Below are positions 42,189 through 51,323 of a stretch of 64,000 nucleotides of DNA, in pieces. Under the pieces are notes generated by a model that saw only the letters and a list, made by a program, of their open reading frames with translations, did no database searches and was not told where the DNA came from. Positions within the stretch are counted from its first letter, which is position 1. Every line of letters begins with the position of its first letter. The translations under genes and the position numbers were made by a program. The stretch is taken from NCBI GenBank assembly GCA_015066635.1, contig SVOA01000007.1, positions 1 to 64,000 on the forward strand. The letters run 5' to 3'. Origin of the DNA: Oscillospiraceae bacterium. Lineage in GTDB: Bacteria; Bacillota; Clostridia; Oscillospirales; Acutalibacteraceae.

Positions 42189-43253
42189 TCAGATAATTCC
42201 CGTGCCGTCGCTGTCGGCTTCCTCTGCTTCTTCTGCAGCCTCTGCTTCTTCTGCCGCTTCGGGTTCGTCATAGCTTTCCGAGGATTCGGACACGGCAAAA
42301 TCGTTTACGGGAGGCTGATATGTGTTCTCTGCAGGCGCGGCAGGCGCAACGGGCTCTGCAGGTACAACAGGCTCTGCGGGTACAGCCGGCGCAGGAGTTT
42401 CGGGTTCGGGAGCCTTGTATATAACGGGCTCGGGAACGGTGTAATTCTCTGCAGGAACCGTAAAACCGTCCGAAGATGTCTGATAGCTGTTATTCATAAA
42501 CTGAACGGGCGGCTGAGCGCTGTCCTCGGGGATATTGACAATTCCGAAGGCCTCGGGAGCGATAAGTCCCGTGTCTATGGCGTTCTTTTTGAGATTCTCA
42601 TAGTACATAGCAAAGGTTGTGCAGGTGTAGGGAATTACATAAACCGACGCAATTCCGAAGGTAAAGCTTACAAGCAGATACCACGGGAAAAAGCTCAGTC
42701 CCAGAATAAACAGGTCGCCCTTATATCCCTTGGTCATAATGTCGCTCATCTTACGCGCGTCAGCCTCGGAAAGACTCGGATTGTCGTGAATAATATTCTC
42801 TACCATCATATAAGAAAACATCTTTACAATACCGGGAACAATGAAAAGCAGACTCCAGAGAGCTACGATAATATTTCTGACAAAGACGACCTCAAGATAC
42901 TTACCGAAGTTCTTTTTGCCCTCGTCAAAAACGCTTCTCCACTCGGGATTAAAGCCTCTTATCTGATTGAGATAATAGCCGTAAAGCGCTACCGTAAACG
43001 GGATAACAAGAAACGCTATTATCATTGAGACAAACGAGAGCATTGATGAGCGCGAAGCCATACTCGCTATGGCATCTTCATAGTCTCCGTCCGCAAATCC
43101 GAGAGAAAATCCGTTTATAAAGTTGATGATAAATGAGGGAATTGCCGAAAGCGCCGCAACAATAAGCGATGCAAGAAACATATCCCACCATTTTCTGTTT
43201 ACTCCTATAAAGGCTCTCGCCTCTTTTTTGATTGCTGCTCTGTTTAACAACAT
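42189..43253 (-). CDS. DUF975 family membrane protein
   Basis: A 354-residue protein of unknown function. The N-terminal part (about 1-235) has six membrane segments and DUF975-type motifs (WWDMFLASL, VPFTVALYGYYLNQIRG, FIVPGIVKMFSYMMV). The C-terminal third is cytoplasmic-looking and low complexity: proline/alanine repeats (EPVVPAEPVAPAAPAE) followed by a run of Glu and Ala. AAGGAG precedes the ATG. It follows cysS by 18 bases and is probably the last gene of the cysteine T-box operon; no link to cysteine is evident. Confidence 0.82.
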   Translation of the reverse strand: MLLNRAAIKKEARAFIGVNRKWWDMFLASLIVAALSAIPSFIINFINGFSLGFADGDYEDAIASMASRSSMLSFVSMIIAFLVIPFTVALYGYYLNQIRGFNPEWRSVFDEGKKNFGKYLEVVFVRNIIVALWSLLFIVPGIVKMFSYMMVENIIHDNPSLSEADARKMSDIMTKGYKGDLFILGLSFFPWYLLVSFTFGIASVYVIPYTCTTFAMYYENLKKNAIDTGLIAPEAFGIVNIPEDSAQPPVQFMNNSYQTSSDGFTVPAENYTVPEPVIYKAPEPETPAPAVPAEPVVPAEPVAPAAPAENTYQPPVNDFAVSESSESYDEPEAAEEAEAAEEAEEADSDGTGII

Positions 43254-43271
43254 AATTATTACTCCTTTTTA

Positions 43272-44669
43272 TTATTCTCTATGCCATTTAACACCCTGAG
43301 GTGTATCTTCAAGTATTATGCCCTGCGCCTTGAGTTCGTCTCTTATACGGTCGGACTCAGCCCAGTTTTTCTCCTGTCTTGCCTTGGTGCGCAACGCTAT
43401 GAGCTCCTCAATCTCGCTGTCGAGTGAATTGCTCTTTCTGTTGCAGACAAGTCCGAGAACGCCCGTAAGCTCGTCAAAAAGCCCTGCGGCGTACCCGATA
43501 AGCTCCTTTGAGTCTGAATTTATAACATTGATATTGATGTCCCTTACAAGCTCGAATACCGCTGAAATTCCGTCAGCCGTATTGAGGTCGTCGTCCATGG
43601 CGGTTATAAACTGCTCGCGTCTCGAGTCAAGCTTTGCCTTGATTTCGTCTGCGTTTTCGGGAATGTTTTCGCCTGCGTTCTCAAGCGCGAAGTCAAGCGA
43701 ATCGCGGCAGGTATAAAGTCTTTGCAGCGAAGCCTTGCACTGCTCAATGATGCCAGTACTGTAGTTAATGGGACTTCTGTACTGCGAGGAAATCATAAGA
43801 TAGCGAATCGGCTCGTAGCCGTATTTCTCCGCAACGTCGCGCACGGTAAAGAAGTTGCCCAGCGACTTTGACATTTTTACGTTGTCAACATTTATATAAC
43901 CGTTGTGCATCCAGTAGTTTGCGAACGGTACTCCGTTGCAGCACTCGGACTGTGCGATTTCGTTCTCGTGGTGCGGGAAAATAAGGTCCTGACCGCCGCA
44001 GTGAATATCTATCGTTTCGCCGAGGAATCTGCCTGCCATGGCAGAGCACTCAATGTGCCAGCCGGGTCTGCCCTTGCCCCACGGGGAGTCCCAGTAAGGT
44101 TCTCCCGGCTTTGCGCCCTTCCACAGAGCAAAGTCCATCGGTTCCTTTTTAAGCTCGCCTATATTTATTCTCGCGCCTGCCTCAAGGTCCTCAAGCGGTT
44201 GGTGCGAAAGCTTGCCGTACCCGTCAAATTTTTTCGGGCTGAAATACACGTCGCCGTTATCAACGGGATAAGCATAGCCCTTCTCAACAAGGGTTTCTAT
44301 GATTTCGATAATCTTGTCGATATTCTCGGTTGCCTTGGGATGAACCGTCGCGGGCTTGAAATTCATACCCTCTGCGTCGGTCCAGAATTCCTTGATATAC
44401 TTTTCGGAAACAGTCTTGTAGTCGCTGTCCTCCTCTATTGCCTTCTTGATGATCTTATCGTCAATATCGGTAAAATTCTGAACAAAGTTTACCTTGTAGC
44501 CTCTGTATTCGAGATAACGGCGCAGGGTGTCAAAGACGCACAGCGGACGCGCGTTGCCTATGTGAATATAGTTATACACGGTAGGTCCGCAGGCATAGAT
44601 TTTGACCTCGCCCGGAGTAATTGTTTTTAACTCCTCTTTCCTTCTTGTAAGGGTGTTATATATTCTCAT
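43272..44669 (-). CDS. cysS: Cysteinyl-tRNA synthetase
   Basis: Charges tRNA-Cys. 465 residues, class I. The HIGH-like motif is YIHIGNARP, the class I KMSKS motif KMSKSLGNF, and zinc-ligand cysteines are seen in CGPTVYN, IECSAM and the CGGQDL region. AGAGGAA lies before ATG. It lies 12 bases behind cysE; cysE-cysS under a Cys T-box is a classical Firmicutes arrangement. Confidence 0.97.
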   Translation of the reverse strand: MRIYNTLTRRKEELKTITPGEVKIYACGPTVYNYIHIGNARPLCVFDTLRRYLEYRGYKVNFVQNFTDIDDKIIKKAIEEDSDYKTVSEKYIKEFWTDAEGMNFKPATVHPKATENIDKIIEIIETLVEKGYAYPVDNGDVYFSPKKFDGYGKLSHQPLEDLEAGARINIGELKKEPMDFALWKGAKPGEPYWDSPWGKGRPGWHIECSAMAGRFLGETIDIHCGGQDLIFPHHENEIAQSECCNGVPFANYWMHNGYINVDNVKMSKSLGNFFTVRDVAEKYGYEPIRYLMISSQYRSPINYSTGIIEQCKASLQRLYTCRDSLDFALENAGENIPENADEIKAKLDSRREQFITAMDDDLNTADGISAVFELVRDININVINSDSKELIGYAAGLFDELTGVLGLVCNRKSNSLDSEIEELIALRTKARQEKNWAESDRIRDELKAQGIILEDTPQGVKWHRE

Positions 44670-44681
44670 TTTTAATTCCTC

Positions 44682-45308
44682 TCAGTCTTTTTCCTTTAAC
44701 TTCTCAAGCTCGTCAAGTCTTGCTTTAAGAGAATTGATTTCCTGACTTATCGGGTCGGGAATATGAATATGGTCAAGCTTGTCAATTCTGATACCGTCCT
44801 GCTTGACAACCTTTGCAGGCACACCGACCGCAGTACAGTTTGCGGGAATATCCTCAAGCACTACCGCTCCTGCGGCAATATTGGAATTATCTCCTACCGT
44901 GATAGGGCCGAGCACCTTTGCGCCTGCGCCTATCATAGCGCCGTTGCCTATGGTAGGATGGCGTTTGCCGACGTCCTTACCCGTACTGCCGAGAGTAACT
45001 CCCTGATACAGCGTAACGTCGTCGCCTATTTCCGTAGTCTCGCCTATTACGACTCCCGTGCCGTGGTCTATAAAGAATCTCTTGCCTATTACCGCGGCGG
45101 GATGAATTTCTATTCCCGTCTTTCTTGCCGCTCTCTGCGAAACGGCACGGGCAAGAAATCTCATATTATGCTCCCAGTACCATTTTGCGCGGCGGTGCAT
45201 CCTTATCGCTTTAAGTCCGGGATAAAGCAATAAGATTTCCGCGGTTGATTTTGCGGCGGGGTCTCTGTCCCTTACTGCCGCAATATCTTCTTTTATATTA
45301 CCGAACAT
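44682..45308 (-). CDS. cysE: Serine O-acetyltransferase
   Basis: Makes O-acetylserine from serine and acetyl-CoA for cysteine synthesis. 208 residues. The C-terminal two thirds is a left-handed beta-helix of hexapeptide repeats (IHPAAVIGKRFFIDHGTGVVIG and on), with the active-site HGTGVVIGE. Short N-terminal helical domain, as in Gram-positive enzymes. Start 45308 follows GGAGG. First gene after the cysteine T-box; cysK is not adjacent. Confidence 0.95.
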   Translation of the reverse strand: MFGNIKEDIAAVRDRDPAAKSTAEILLLYPGLKAIRMHRRAKWYWEHNMRFLARAVSQRAARKTGIEIHPAAVIGKRFFIDHGTGVVIGETTEIGDDVTLYQGVTLGSTGKDVGKRHPTIGNGAMIGAGAKVLGPITVGDNSNIAAGAVVLEDIPANCTAVGVPAKVVKQDGIRIDKLDHIHIPDPISQEINSLKARLDELEKLKEKD

Positions 45309-45333
45309 ATTTTCCTCCGTTTCAAAAATAAAA

Positions 45334-45540
45334 CGCCTTCAAAGCCCTATGGGCTCCGAAGGCGATAATCTCGCGGTTCCACTCCGATTTATAACTCGAT
45401 GACCTGTAACGCGGTCAGCCGTACAGGGATACTTGGTTTCCCCCCGTATGCTCGTGAGCGCACTTCATATCATTAGGCGCGGGATACTCTCAGCCTGCGG
45501 TATTCCCTCTCTGAAAGCGCTTCGGGATACTACTCTCTCA
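45334..45540 (-). promoter_or_regulatory. T-box leader, cysteine specifier (UGC)
   Basis: The minus strand has GAGAGTAGTA at the 5' end, AGAGAGGGAATA, and the T-box core AGTGGAACCGCG (gcggttccac at 45373-45382). The specifier UGC is at 45460-45462 within GAAGTGCGC. The UGGA bulge (45378-45381) matches discriminator U of tRNA-Cys. The terminator is a 14-bp stem with a three-base loop, 45334-45364, followed by TTTTATTTTT. Confidence 0.9.
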
Positions 45541-45577
45541 TTCGTCGCATTTAATATTTTAATTTAATATTTTATAT

Positions 45578-45606
45578 ATTATAACACATTATTTTTGATT
45601 TTGCAC
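45578..45606 (-). promoter_or_regulatory. Promoter of the Cys T-box operon
   Basis: Minus-strand GTGCAA (45601-45606) and TATAAT (45578-45583), 17-bp spacer. With the T-box it fills the 301-bp gap between pgsA and cysE. Confidence 0.65.
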
Positions 45607-45609
45607 CTA

Positions 45610-46179
45610 TTATTTTGAATAATCTATAACTTTTATGCTGTCCTTTACATAAATGACGCCCGAAACAACCGTAAGCACGGCAGTTATCCACAGAAGGCAA
45701 CCCGAAAAATCGGCAAGCGTAAAGGGAAGTCTGTCAAAAACGGAACCGAATTCGCACGCAAGCATAATGATTACCGTAAAGACCATCTGCGTCGCAGTCT
45801 TGACCTTGCCCCAGATATTAGCGGGTATTACCACTCCGTCGGCGGCGGCTATCATGCGTATAGAGGAAATCGTGAATTCCCTCGTGAGCACTATCATTAC
45901 CACCCAGACGCTGCAAAGTCCCTCTCCGAGAAAGCCGAGAAGCGCCGCGGTGGTAAGAATTTTGTCCGCAATAGGGTCAAGCAGCTTACCGAAATTGGTT
46001 ATTTCATTGTACTTTCTCGCAAGGTGTCCGTCAACGGCGTCCGTTACCGCACCTGCTACAAATATTATGCAGGCAATAAGAAATCTGTGAGGAAGTCCCT
46101 CCCACAGAAAGACTGCAAGGAAAACAGGCGTTAAAATAATTCTGGTTATTGTGAGTCTGTTGGGTAAATTTAATTTCAT
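45610..46179 (-). CDS. pgsA: Phosphatidylglycerophosphate synthase
   Basis: Makes phosphatidylglycerol phosphate from CDP-diacylglycerol and glycerol-3-phosphate. 189 residues, about five membrane segments. The CDP-alcohol phosphotransferase signature DAVDGHLAR...GKLLDPIADK is complete. It overlaps the rimO stop by 4 bases (ATGA). Last gene of recA-recX-rimO-pgsA. Confidence 0.95.
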   Translation of the reverse strand: MKLNLPNRLTITRIILTPVFLAVFLWEGLPHRFLIACIIFVAGAVTDAVDGHLARKYNEITNFGKLLDPIADKILTTAALLGFLGEGLCSVWVVMIVLTREFTISSIRMIAAADGVVIPANIWGKVKTATQMVFTVIIMLACEFGSVFDRLPFTLADFSGCLLWITAVLTVVSGVIYVKDSIKVIDYSK

Positions 46180-47501
46180 ACTATCTCTCCGATTAAATCA
46201 TATTCGTTTACACCCATAACCTCAACATCCACAAAATCGCCCTCGTTTATCTCAAACGGACAGGTAAAGTTGATAACTCCGTCTATTTCGGGAGCGTCTC
46301 TCCACGTCCTGCCGTAATAAGTGTCGGTATATGCGTCGTAGCCCTCCACTACGGTACGCAGCACCTTGCCTATCATTTTTTCATTTATTTTTTCTATAAC
46401 CCTAAATTGCTGCTCCATAATGACTTCACAGCGGTGCTTTTTAACTTCCTCGTCTAGCTGACCGGGAAGTCTTGAGGCGGGAGTACCCTCCTCCATGGAA
46501 TACGCAAAGCATCCGAGTCTGTCAAATTCGGCTCTGCCGACAAAGTCCGAAAGAGTTTCAAAGTTTTCCTCCGTCTCTCCGGGGAAGCCCGTTATGAGAG
46601 TGGTTCTGATGACCGCGTCGGGAAGTCTTGAACGTATCTTACGAATAAGCTCAAGCAGGGTTTCGGTATCTCCCTTGCGGTTCATTTTTTTGAGTATTTC
46701 CGCGTCCGCGTGCTGCATGGGAATATCGAAATAGTCAAGCAGTTTTTCGTTCTTTTCAAAGCACGCAAGAAGTTCGTCCGTAACTCTCTCGGGATAAATA
46801 TAAAGCACCCTTACCCACTCAAGAGAGTCAATCTGACATAGCTTATCAAGAAGCTCTGCAAGCTTCGGACTTCCGTATAAATCTTCGCCGTATCTGCCCG
46901 TATCCTGAGCAATAACTATGAGCTCCTTTACGCCCGAGGAAGCAAGCTGACGCGCCTCGGAAAGAATACTCTCCTCGGTACGCGAACGGAAAGGTCCCCT
47001 TATCTGCGGAATTGCGCAGTAAGTACAGTTATTCGAGCAGCCCTCTGCAATTTTTATATATGCAAAATAGGGCTCGGTCGTGAGCATTCTCTCGCCCTCA
47101 ATGGGGAGCAGAATTTTATCGCCATAGCTCTCGAAGTTCTCCCCTCCGATAACTCTATTGCATATATCGACTATATCCTTATTTGACCCTATGCCCGCAA
47201 CGGCGTCCACCTCGGGAATCTCGGACATAATCTGCTCGCGGTAACGCTCAGCCATACAGCCGGTTACAATGATTTTGCCTATAATACCCTCTTTTTTAAG
47301 CTCTGCCATATCGAGTATATTCTCTATGGCTTCCTTTTTGGCGTCCTCGATAAAGCCGCAGGTGTTTATGATGACCGCGTCAGCGCCGTCAACGTCATCC
47401 GAAATAATAAAGCCGTTTTCCGCAAGCTTTGCGAGCATTATCTCGGCGTCTATCTGATTTTTGGAACAGCCTAAGGAAATCATCCCTATTGTTTTACTCA
47501 T
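46176..47501 (-). CDS. rimO: Ribosomal protein S12 methylthiotransferase
   Basis: Radical SAM enzyme that adds a methylthio group to an Asp of ribosomal protein S12. 441 residues. N-terminal MTTase domain with cluster cysteines Cys12, Cys48 and Cys82; radical SAM motif CSNNCTYC at 155-162; C-terminal TRAM domain (from about 375). RimO rather than MiaB is indicated by YCAIPQIRGPFRSR. Start overlaps the recX stop by 8 bases. Confidence 0.95.
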   Translation of the reverse strand: MSKTIGMISLGCSKNQIDAEIMLAKLAENGFIISDDVDGADAVIINTCGFIEDAKKEAIENILDMAELKKEGIIGKIIVTGCMAERYREQIMSEIPEVDAVAGIGSNKDIVDICNRVIGGENFESYGDKILLPIEGERMLTTEPYFAYIKIAEGCSNNCTYCAIPQIRGPFRSRTEESILSEARQLASSGVKELIVIAQDTGRYGEDLYGSPKLAELLDKLCQIDSLEWVRVLYIYPERVTDELLACFEKNEKLLDYFDIPMQHADAEILKKMNRKGDTETLLELIRKIRSRLPDAVIRTTLITGFPGETEENFETLSDFVGRAEFDRLGCFAYSMEEGTPASRLPGQLDEEVKKHRCEVIMEQQFRVIEKINEKMIGKVLRTVVEGYDAYTDTYYGRTWRDAPEIDGVINFTCPFEINEGDFVDVEVMGVNEYDLIGEIV

Positions 47502-48120
47502 AATCGTCTCCGATGTCCGCGCCCGAGCAAACCTCGTTTACCGCCCTGCGTATGTCGGAATACCCGTAACCCATACGGAGAAGCGAATTGACGGTGCGTT
47601 TAACGCTCTTTTCGTCGGACAGTTTATTCTTAAATTTGGAATTCAACAATAATATAATACGATTAAAATCGTCTTTGTCAAGTGAATTTACCGCTTTTTC
47701 TGCGGTTTCAGAGTCAATTCCCTTGCGTTTAAGCTCCAGCAGAATACGCTTGGGCGCGAACTTCTTGCGGTTGTAAAGCTCGTCTGCATACAGCTCGGCG
47801 TAATTTTTGTCGTCTATCATATTGAGCTCCTCAAGCTTTTGAGCCGCTTCTCGGGCGGTGTCCGCATCAAAGGAAACCGTCAGCTTCTGTATGATTTCCT
47901 TTTTGGAATAAGCCCTGCGCAGGAGAAGTCCCATACCCTTTTTAAAAGCACGGCGGGAGTTGACAGCACTCTCAAGCGCCGCCAACTCCTTGTCGTCAAT
48001 TTCTTTAATTTTGTGCCATTTTTCCGAGTACCAGAAACTGCGGTCGCAGGTCATACGGTACTCGCCGTCAATGTAAATGTGTATCTTGTCGGCGTTGCCG
48101 CCTTTTACGCTAAGTATCAT
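47494..48120 (-). CDS. recX: Regulatory protein RecX
   Basis: Modulator of RecA filament dynamics. 208 residues, consisting mostly of three-helix repeats (for example RRAYSKKEIIQKL, ELKRKGIDSETAEKAV, LLRMGYGYSDIRRAV). Its start overlaps the recA stop by one base (TAATG), so translation is coupled and both are under the SOS-box promoter. Confidence 0.92.
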   Translation of the reverse strand: MILSVKGGNADKIHIYIDGEYRMTCDRSFWYSEKWHKIKEIDDKELAALESAVNSRRAFKKGMGLLLRRAYSKKEIIQKLTVSFDADTAREAAQKLEELNMIDDKNYAELYADELYNRKKFAPKRILLELKRKGIDSETAEKAVNSLDKDDFNRIILLLNSKFKNKLSDEKSVKRTVNSLLRMGYGYSDIRRAVNEVCSGADIGDDYE

Positions 48121-49247
48121 TATTCGTCGTCGTCAACTATAACGTCAATTTTTGCTCTTGCCGATTCCTTGGTTGTTTCGACGGGGCGGTAAGAAATAAC
48201 CTCGTCGGACAAATCGTCCTTATTCTCAGCGTCCTTTGAGAAAAGTCCCGACTTGATTTTTTCCTCGATTTCGTTGGCAATATCGGGATTATCCTGAAGG
48301 AATTTCTTTGTATTCTCTCTGCCTTGTCCTATTCTCTGCTCACCGTAAGAGAACCACGCGCCGCTCTTTTTGATAATATCCATATTAACCGCCATATCGA
48401 CAAGCTCGCTCTCATGAGAAATACCCTCGCCGAACATAATGTCAAACTCGGCAGTCTTAAACGGAGGCGCAACCTTATTCTTAACAACCTTGACCTTGGT
48501 GTGCGAGCCGACAAACTCGCCGTTTGCACCCTTGAGCGATTCGGTTCTGCGAACGTCAAGACGGATGGTAGCGTAGAATTTCAGCGCTCTGCCGCCCGTA
48601 GTTGTTTCGGGATTTCCGAACATAACGCCGACCTTTTCACGAAGCTGATTTATGAATATAATCATAGTTTCCGATTTCGAAATAACGCCCGTGAGTTTGC
48701 GCATCGCCTTTGACATAAGTCTTGCGTGCGAGCCAACCTGACTGTCGCCCATCTCGCCGTCTATTTCCGCCTTTGGAACGAGAGCCGCAACAGAGTCAAC
48801 TACTATTACGGAAACGCCGCCCGAGCGTGCGAGCGCCTCAACTATTTCAAGCGCCTGCTCGCCGTCATCGGGCTGAGAAACAAGCAGCGAATCTATATCA
48901 ACACCGAGGTTTGCCGCATAAACGGGGTCGAGAGCGTGCTCGGCGTCAACAAACGCGGCGACTCCGCCTGCCTTCTGTGCCTCCGCAACCGCGTGAAGCG
49001 CAAGCGTGGTTTTACCTGAGGACTCGGGACCGTAAATCTCGATAATTCTGCCCTTGGGGAAACCGCCTATGCCCGTAGCCGCGTCCAGAGCAATAGAGCC
49101 CGTGGAAATTGCCTCGACATTAAGACTGCCGTTCTCGCCGAGACGCATAATAGCGCCCTCTCCGTATCTCTTTTGTATCTGAGAAATCGCGGTCTGCACC
49201 GCCTTCATTTTATTTTCCATCTGAGTATCGTTCTGTTTTGCTGCCAT
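48120..49247 (-). CDS. recA: Recombinase RecA
   Basis: ATP-dependent strand-exchange protein and coprotease for LexA. 375 residues. Walker [10 protein letters not shown], Walker B region [10 protein letters not shown], and the DNA-binding loop [30 protein letters not shown] are intact. The C-terminal tail is acidic (VDDDE). GAGGT lies 10 bases before ATG. A LexA-like box sits in the leader. Followed by recX, rimO and pgsA with overlaps. Confidence 0.98.
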   Translation of the reverse strand: MAAKQNDTQMENKMKAVQTAISQIQKRYGEGAIMRLGENGSLNVEAISTGSIALDAATGIGGFPKGRIIEIYGPESSGKTTLALHAVAEAQKAGGVAAFVDAEHALDPVYAANLGVDIDSLLVSQPDDGEQALEIVEALARSGGVSVIVVDSVAALVPKAEIDGEMGDSQVGSHARLMSKAMRKLTGVISKSETMIIFINQLREKVGVMFGNPETTTGGRALKFYATIRLDVRRTESLKGANGEFVGSHTKVKVVKNKVAPPFKTAEFDIMFGEGISHESELVDMAVNMDIIKKSGAWFSYGEQRIGQGRENTKKFLQDNPDIANEIEEKIKSGLFSKDAENKDDLSDEVISYRPVETTKESARAKIDVIVDDDE

Positions 49248-49266
49248 AATTTATTTACCTCACAAT

Positions 49267-49280
49267 CGTACATTTGTTCG
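49267..49280 (-). promoter_or_regulatory. SOS box (LexA operator) of recA
   Basis: On the minus strand CGAAC-AAAT-GTACG, one mismatch from the Gram-positive consensus CGAAC-N4-GTTCG, beginning 11 bases downstream of the -10. Confidence 0.75.
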
Positions 49281-49291
49281 TTTTTTTCTAA

Positions 49292-49320
49292 ATTATATAT
49301 TATATATCCGAAAAATGCAA
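49292..49320 (-). promoter_or_regulatory. Promoter of recA operon
   Basis: Minus-strand TTGCAT (49315-49320) and TATAAT (49292-49297), 17-bp spacer. Confidence 0.8.
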
Positions 49321-49419
49321 GAGTTTTTTTAATTTATTTTGTTTTTCTTTTAAAAAGTCCGTATATTCGGGCTTTACGGGCATTTTGCCATCTTTTTTAT
49401 ACTTTTTTATAAAAAAGAC

Positions 49420-49448
49420 TTGCATTTATTCGGATATTCTGTTAAAAT
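49420..49448 (+). promoter_or_regulatory. Promoter of rpmB
   Basis: TTGCAT (49420-49425) and TAAAAT (49443-49448), 17-bp spacer. Confidence 0.7.
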
Positions 49449-49485
49449 ACTGTCTGTTAATCGATAAAAGGAGGTGCCTCGCACT

Positions 49486-49671
49486 ATGGCAAAATGTGAA
49501 TTCTGCGGAAAAGATATTGCTTTCGGCATTAAAGTTTCTCACTCACACAGACGCTCAAACAGAACATGGAAGCCGAACGTAAAAAGAGTTAAGGCAATCG
49601 TAAACGGCTCTCCTAAAAGAGTTCATGTTTGTACCCGCTGCCTTCGTTCAGGCAAGGTAACAAGAGCTTAA
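49486..49671 (+). CDS. rpmB: 50S ribosomal protein L28
   Basis: A 61-residue basic ribosomal protein. It starts MAKCEFCGKDIAFG and has a second CxxC-like pair near the C terminus (VCTRCLRSGKV), so it is the zinc-binding (C+) form. ATG 49486 is the usual N terminus; AGGAGG is 13 bases upstream, rather far, and an in-frame GTG at 49474 is too close. Monocistronic with promoter and terminator of its own. Confidence 0.95.
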   Translation: MAKCEFCGKDIAFGIKVSHSHRRSNRTWKPNVKRVKAIVNGSPKRVHVCTRCLRSGKVTRA

Positions 49672-49688
49672 ACTAAAGACGAAAACTT

Positions 49689-49714
49689 CGCTTACCTGAC
49701 GGTAAGCGTTTTTT
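49689..49714 (+). terminator. Terminator of rpmB
   Basis: CGCTTACC (49689-49696) pairs with GGTAAGCG (49701-49708), then a T-run. Confidence 0.85.
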
Positions 49715-49726
49715 CATATAAAAAAA

Positions 49727-49780
49727 GACCGAAGTAAAGGGCGGCGCCGACAATGAGGTTTAAGCCTTGAAGCTTCGGTC
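49727..49780 (-). terminator. Long-loop terminator of the amino-acid ABC operon
   Basis: GACCGAAG (49727-49734) can pair with CTTCGGTC (49773-49780) and is followed on the minus strand by TTTTTTT. The 38-base loop contains a GGCGCC and other short dyads. Confidence 0.6.
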
Positions 49781-49788
49781 ATATTCTT

Positions 49789-50535
49789 TTATATAAGAAC
49801 TTTTGAGAGGAAGTCCTTGAGTCTCGGGTTTTCGGGAGAGGTAAAAATCTTTTCGGGAGTGCCCTGTTCTAAAATTCTGCCCTCATCCATAAAGATAACT
49901 CTGCTTCCGACTTCCTTGGCAAAGCCCATCTCGTGAGTTACGACAACCATTGTCATACCCTCTCTTGCAAGCTCCTTCATAACATCAAGCACTTCGCCTA
50001 CCATTTCGGGGTCAAGTGCCGAGGTCGGCTCGTCAAAGAGCATTACGTCGGGGTTCATGGCAAGCGAACGCACTATTGCAACTCTCTGCTTCTGTCCGCC
50101 CGAAAGCTGTGAAGGATATGCGTTTGCCCTGTCGGCAAGACCTACTCTTGCGAGTAATTCCAAGGCGTTTTTCTCCGCCTCCTCCCTGCTCTTGCCGAGA
50201 AGGGTTATCGGAGCTGCCGTCATATTGCCGAGTACCGTCATATTCGGAAAAAGATTAAAATGCTGGAATACCATACCCATCTTCTGTCTGTGGACATTGA
50301 TATTTACCTTTTTATCGGTTATGTCAACGCCCTCAAAGTATATGTGTCCCTCGGACGGTATTTCAAGCAGGTTAAGAGAGCGCAGGAAGGTCGATTTGCC
50401 CGAGCCCGAAGGTCCGATTACAACGACAACCTCGCCTTTTTTTATTTCGCAGTCAATTCCGTCAAGCGCTTTGACTTCGCCCGAATTATAGTGCTTTTTG
50501 AGTCCTTCAACCTTAATAAGTACATTACCGTTCAC
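49789..50535 (-). CDS. Polar amino-acid ABC transporter ATPase
   Basis: A 248-residue ATPase of the GlnQ/HisP group. Walker [10 protein letters not shown], signature LSGGQKQRV, Walker [13 protein letters not shown] and switch His (VTHEM) are present. Its start overlaps the permease stop by 11 bases. Third gene of an uptake system of binding protein, permease and ATPase. Confidence 0.95.
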   Translation of the reverse strand: MNGNVLIKVEGLKKHYNSGEVKALDGIDCEIKKGEVVVVIGPSGSGKSTFLRSLNLLEIPSEGHIYFEGVDITDKKVNINVHRQKMGMVFQHFNLFPNMTVLGNMTAAPITLLGKSREEAEKNALELLARVGLADRANAYPSQLSGGQKQRVAIVRSLAMNPDVMLFDEPTSALDPEMVGEVLDVMKELAREGMTMVVVTHEMGFAKEVGSRVIFMDEGRILEQGTPEKIFTSPENPRLKDFLSKVLI

Positions 50536-51250
50536 TCTTACGCAGCCTCCTTTCGAGTTTGCCTACAAGGAAGGTCAGCAGCATAACTATCGCAAGATAA
50601 ATCGCCGCAACCGTAAAAAGCGGAATAAAGTAATTAAAAGTTCTGCCTGCGATAATATTGCCCGCCTTTGTAAGGTCGATAACTCCGACATAGCCGGCAA
50701 CCGAAGTCTCCTTTAAAAGGGCGATGAATTCGTTGCACAGCGTGGGCAGGGTTGCCTTGAACATCTGAGGAATAATAATCTTCTGCATAGTACGGAAATA
50801 ATTGAAGCCGAGACTTCTGCCCGCCTCAAACTGTCCGTGGTCGATAGACATAATTCCCGCTCTGAATATCTCGGCAACATAGGCGCCCGAGTTGATTCCG
50901 AAAGCAAGTATGCCTACCACAACGCCGTTTTTAATGGATATAAAGACAACAAAGTACAGTATCATCAGCTGAACTACTACGGGAGTGCCTCTGATTACCG
51001 TAAGGTACAGACGGCAAACGGCGTCAACGGCTCTGAGTATGTGGTAACCTATTCCGCCCCGAAGCTGCATACTTTCCTTATTCTTGTCATAGGACGTTCT
51101 TACCGCGGCTATGATTATGCCGATTATGACGCCGATAAGAAGCGCGCCTGCGGTAATTTTAAGCGTGTTGCAGAAGCCCTCAATCAATTTCTGATATCGG
51201 TTGTCCTCAAAGAACACGAATTTAAAACTTTCAATAACGGATAAAAGCAT
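50525..51250 (-). CDS. Polar amino-acid ABC transporter permease
   Basis: A 241-residue HisM/GlnP-type membrane protein with about five segments. The EAA coupling loop is seen as [21 protein letters not shown], and the N-terminal signature as [20 protein letters not shown] precedes the ATG. Only one permease gene is present, so a homodimer is expected. Confidence 0.93.
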   Translation of the reverse strand: MLLSVIESFKFVFFEDNRYQKLIEGFCNTLKITAGALLIGVIIGIIIAAVRTSYDKNKESMQLRGGIGYHILRAVDAVCRLYLTVIRGTPVVVQLMILYFVVFISIKNGVVVGILAFGINSGAYVAEIFRAGIMSIDHGQFEAGRSLGFNYFRTMQKIIIPQMFKATLPTLCNEFIALLKETSVAGYVGVIDLTKAGNIIAGRTFNYFIPLFTVAAIYLAIVMLLTFLVGKLERRLRKSER

Positions 51251-51273
51251 TTTAATCCCCTTTACGGATAAAA

Positions 51274-51296
51274 TCAGGGCGGCTTAACCGCCCTGA
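51274..51296 (-). other. Hairpin between binding-protein and permease genes
   Basis: TCAGGGCGG (51274-51282) pairs with CCGCCCTGA (51288-51296), 27 bases after the binding-protein stop, followed by a short TTTTA. It probably lowers downstream expression relative to the binding protein. Confidence 0.65.
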
Positions 51297-51323
51297 CTGA
51301 TTAGTAAACTGTTTAAAGCTTGA

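Noticed and set aside
43905..44630. Plus-strand open frame of 241 codons
   Set aside because: Antisense to cysS; composition and lack of signals mark it as a shadow.
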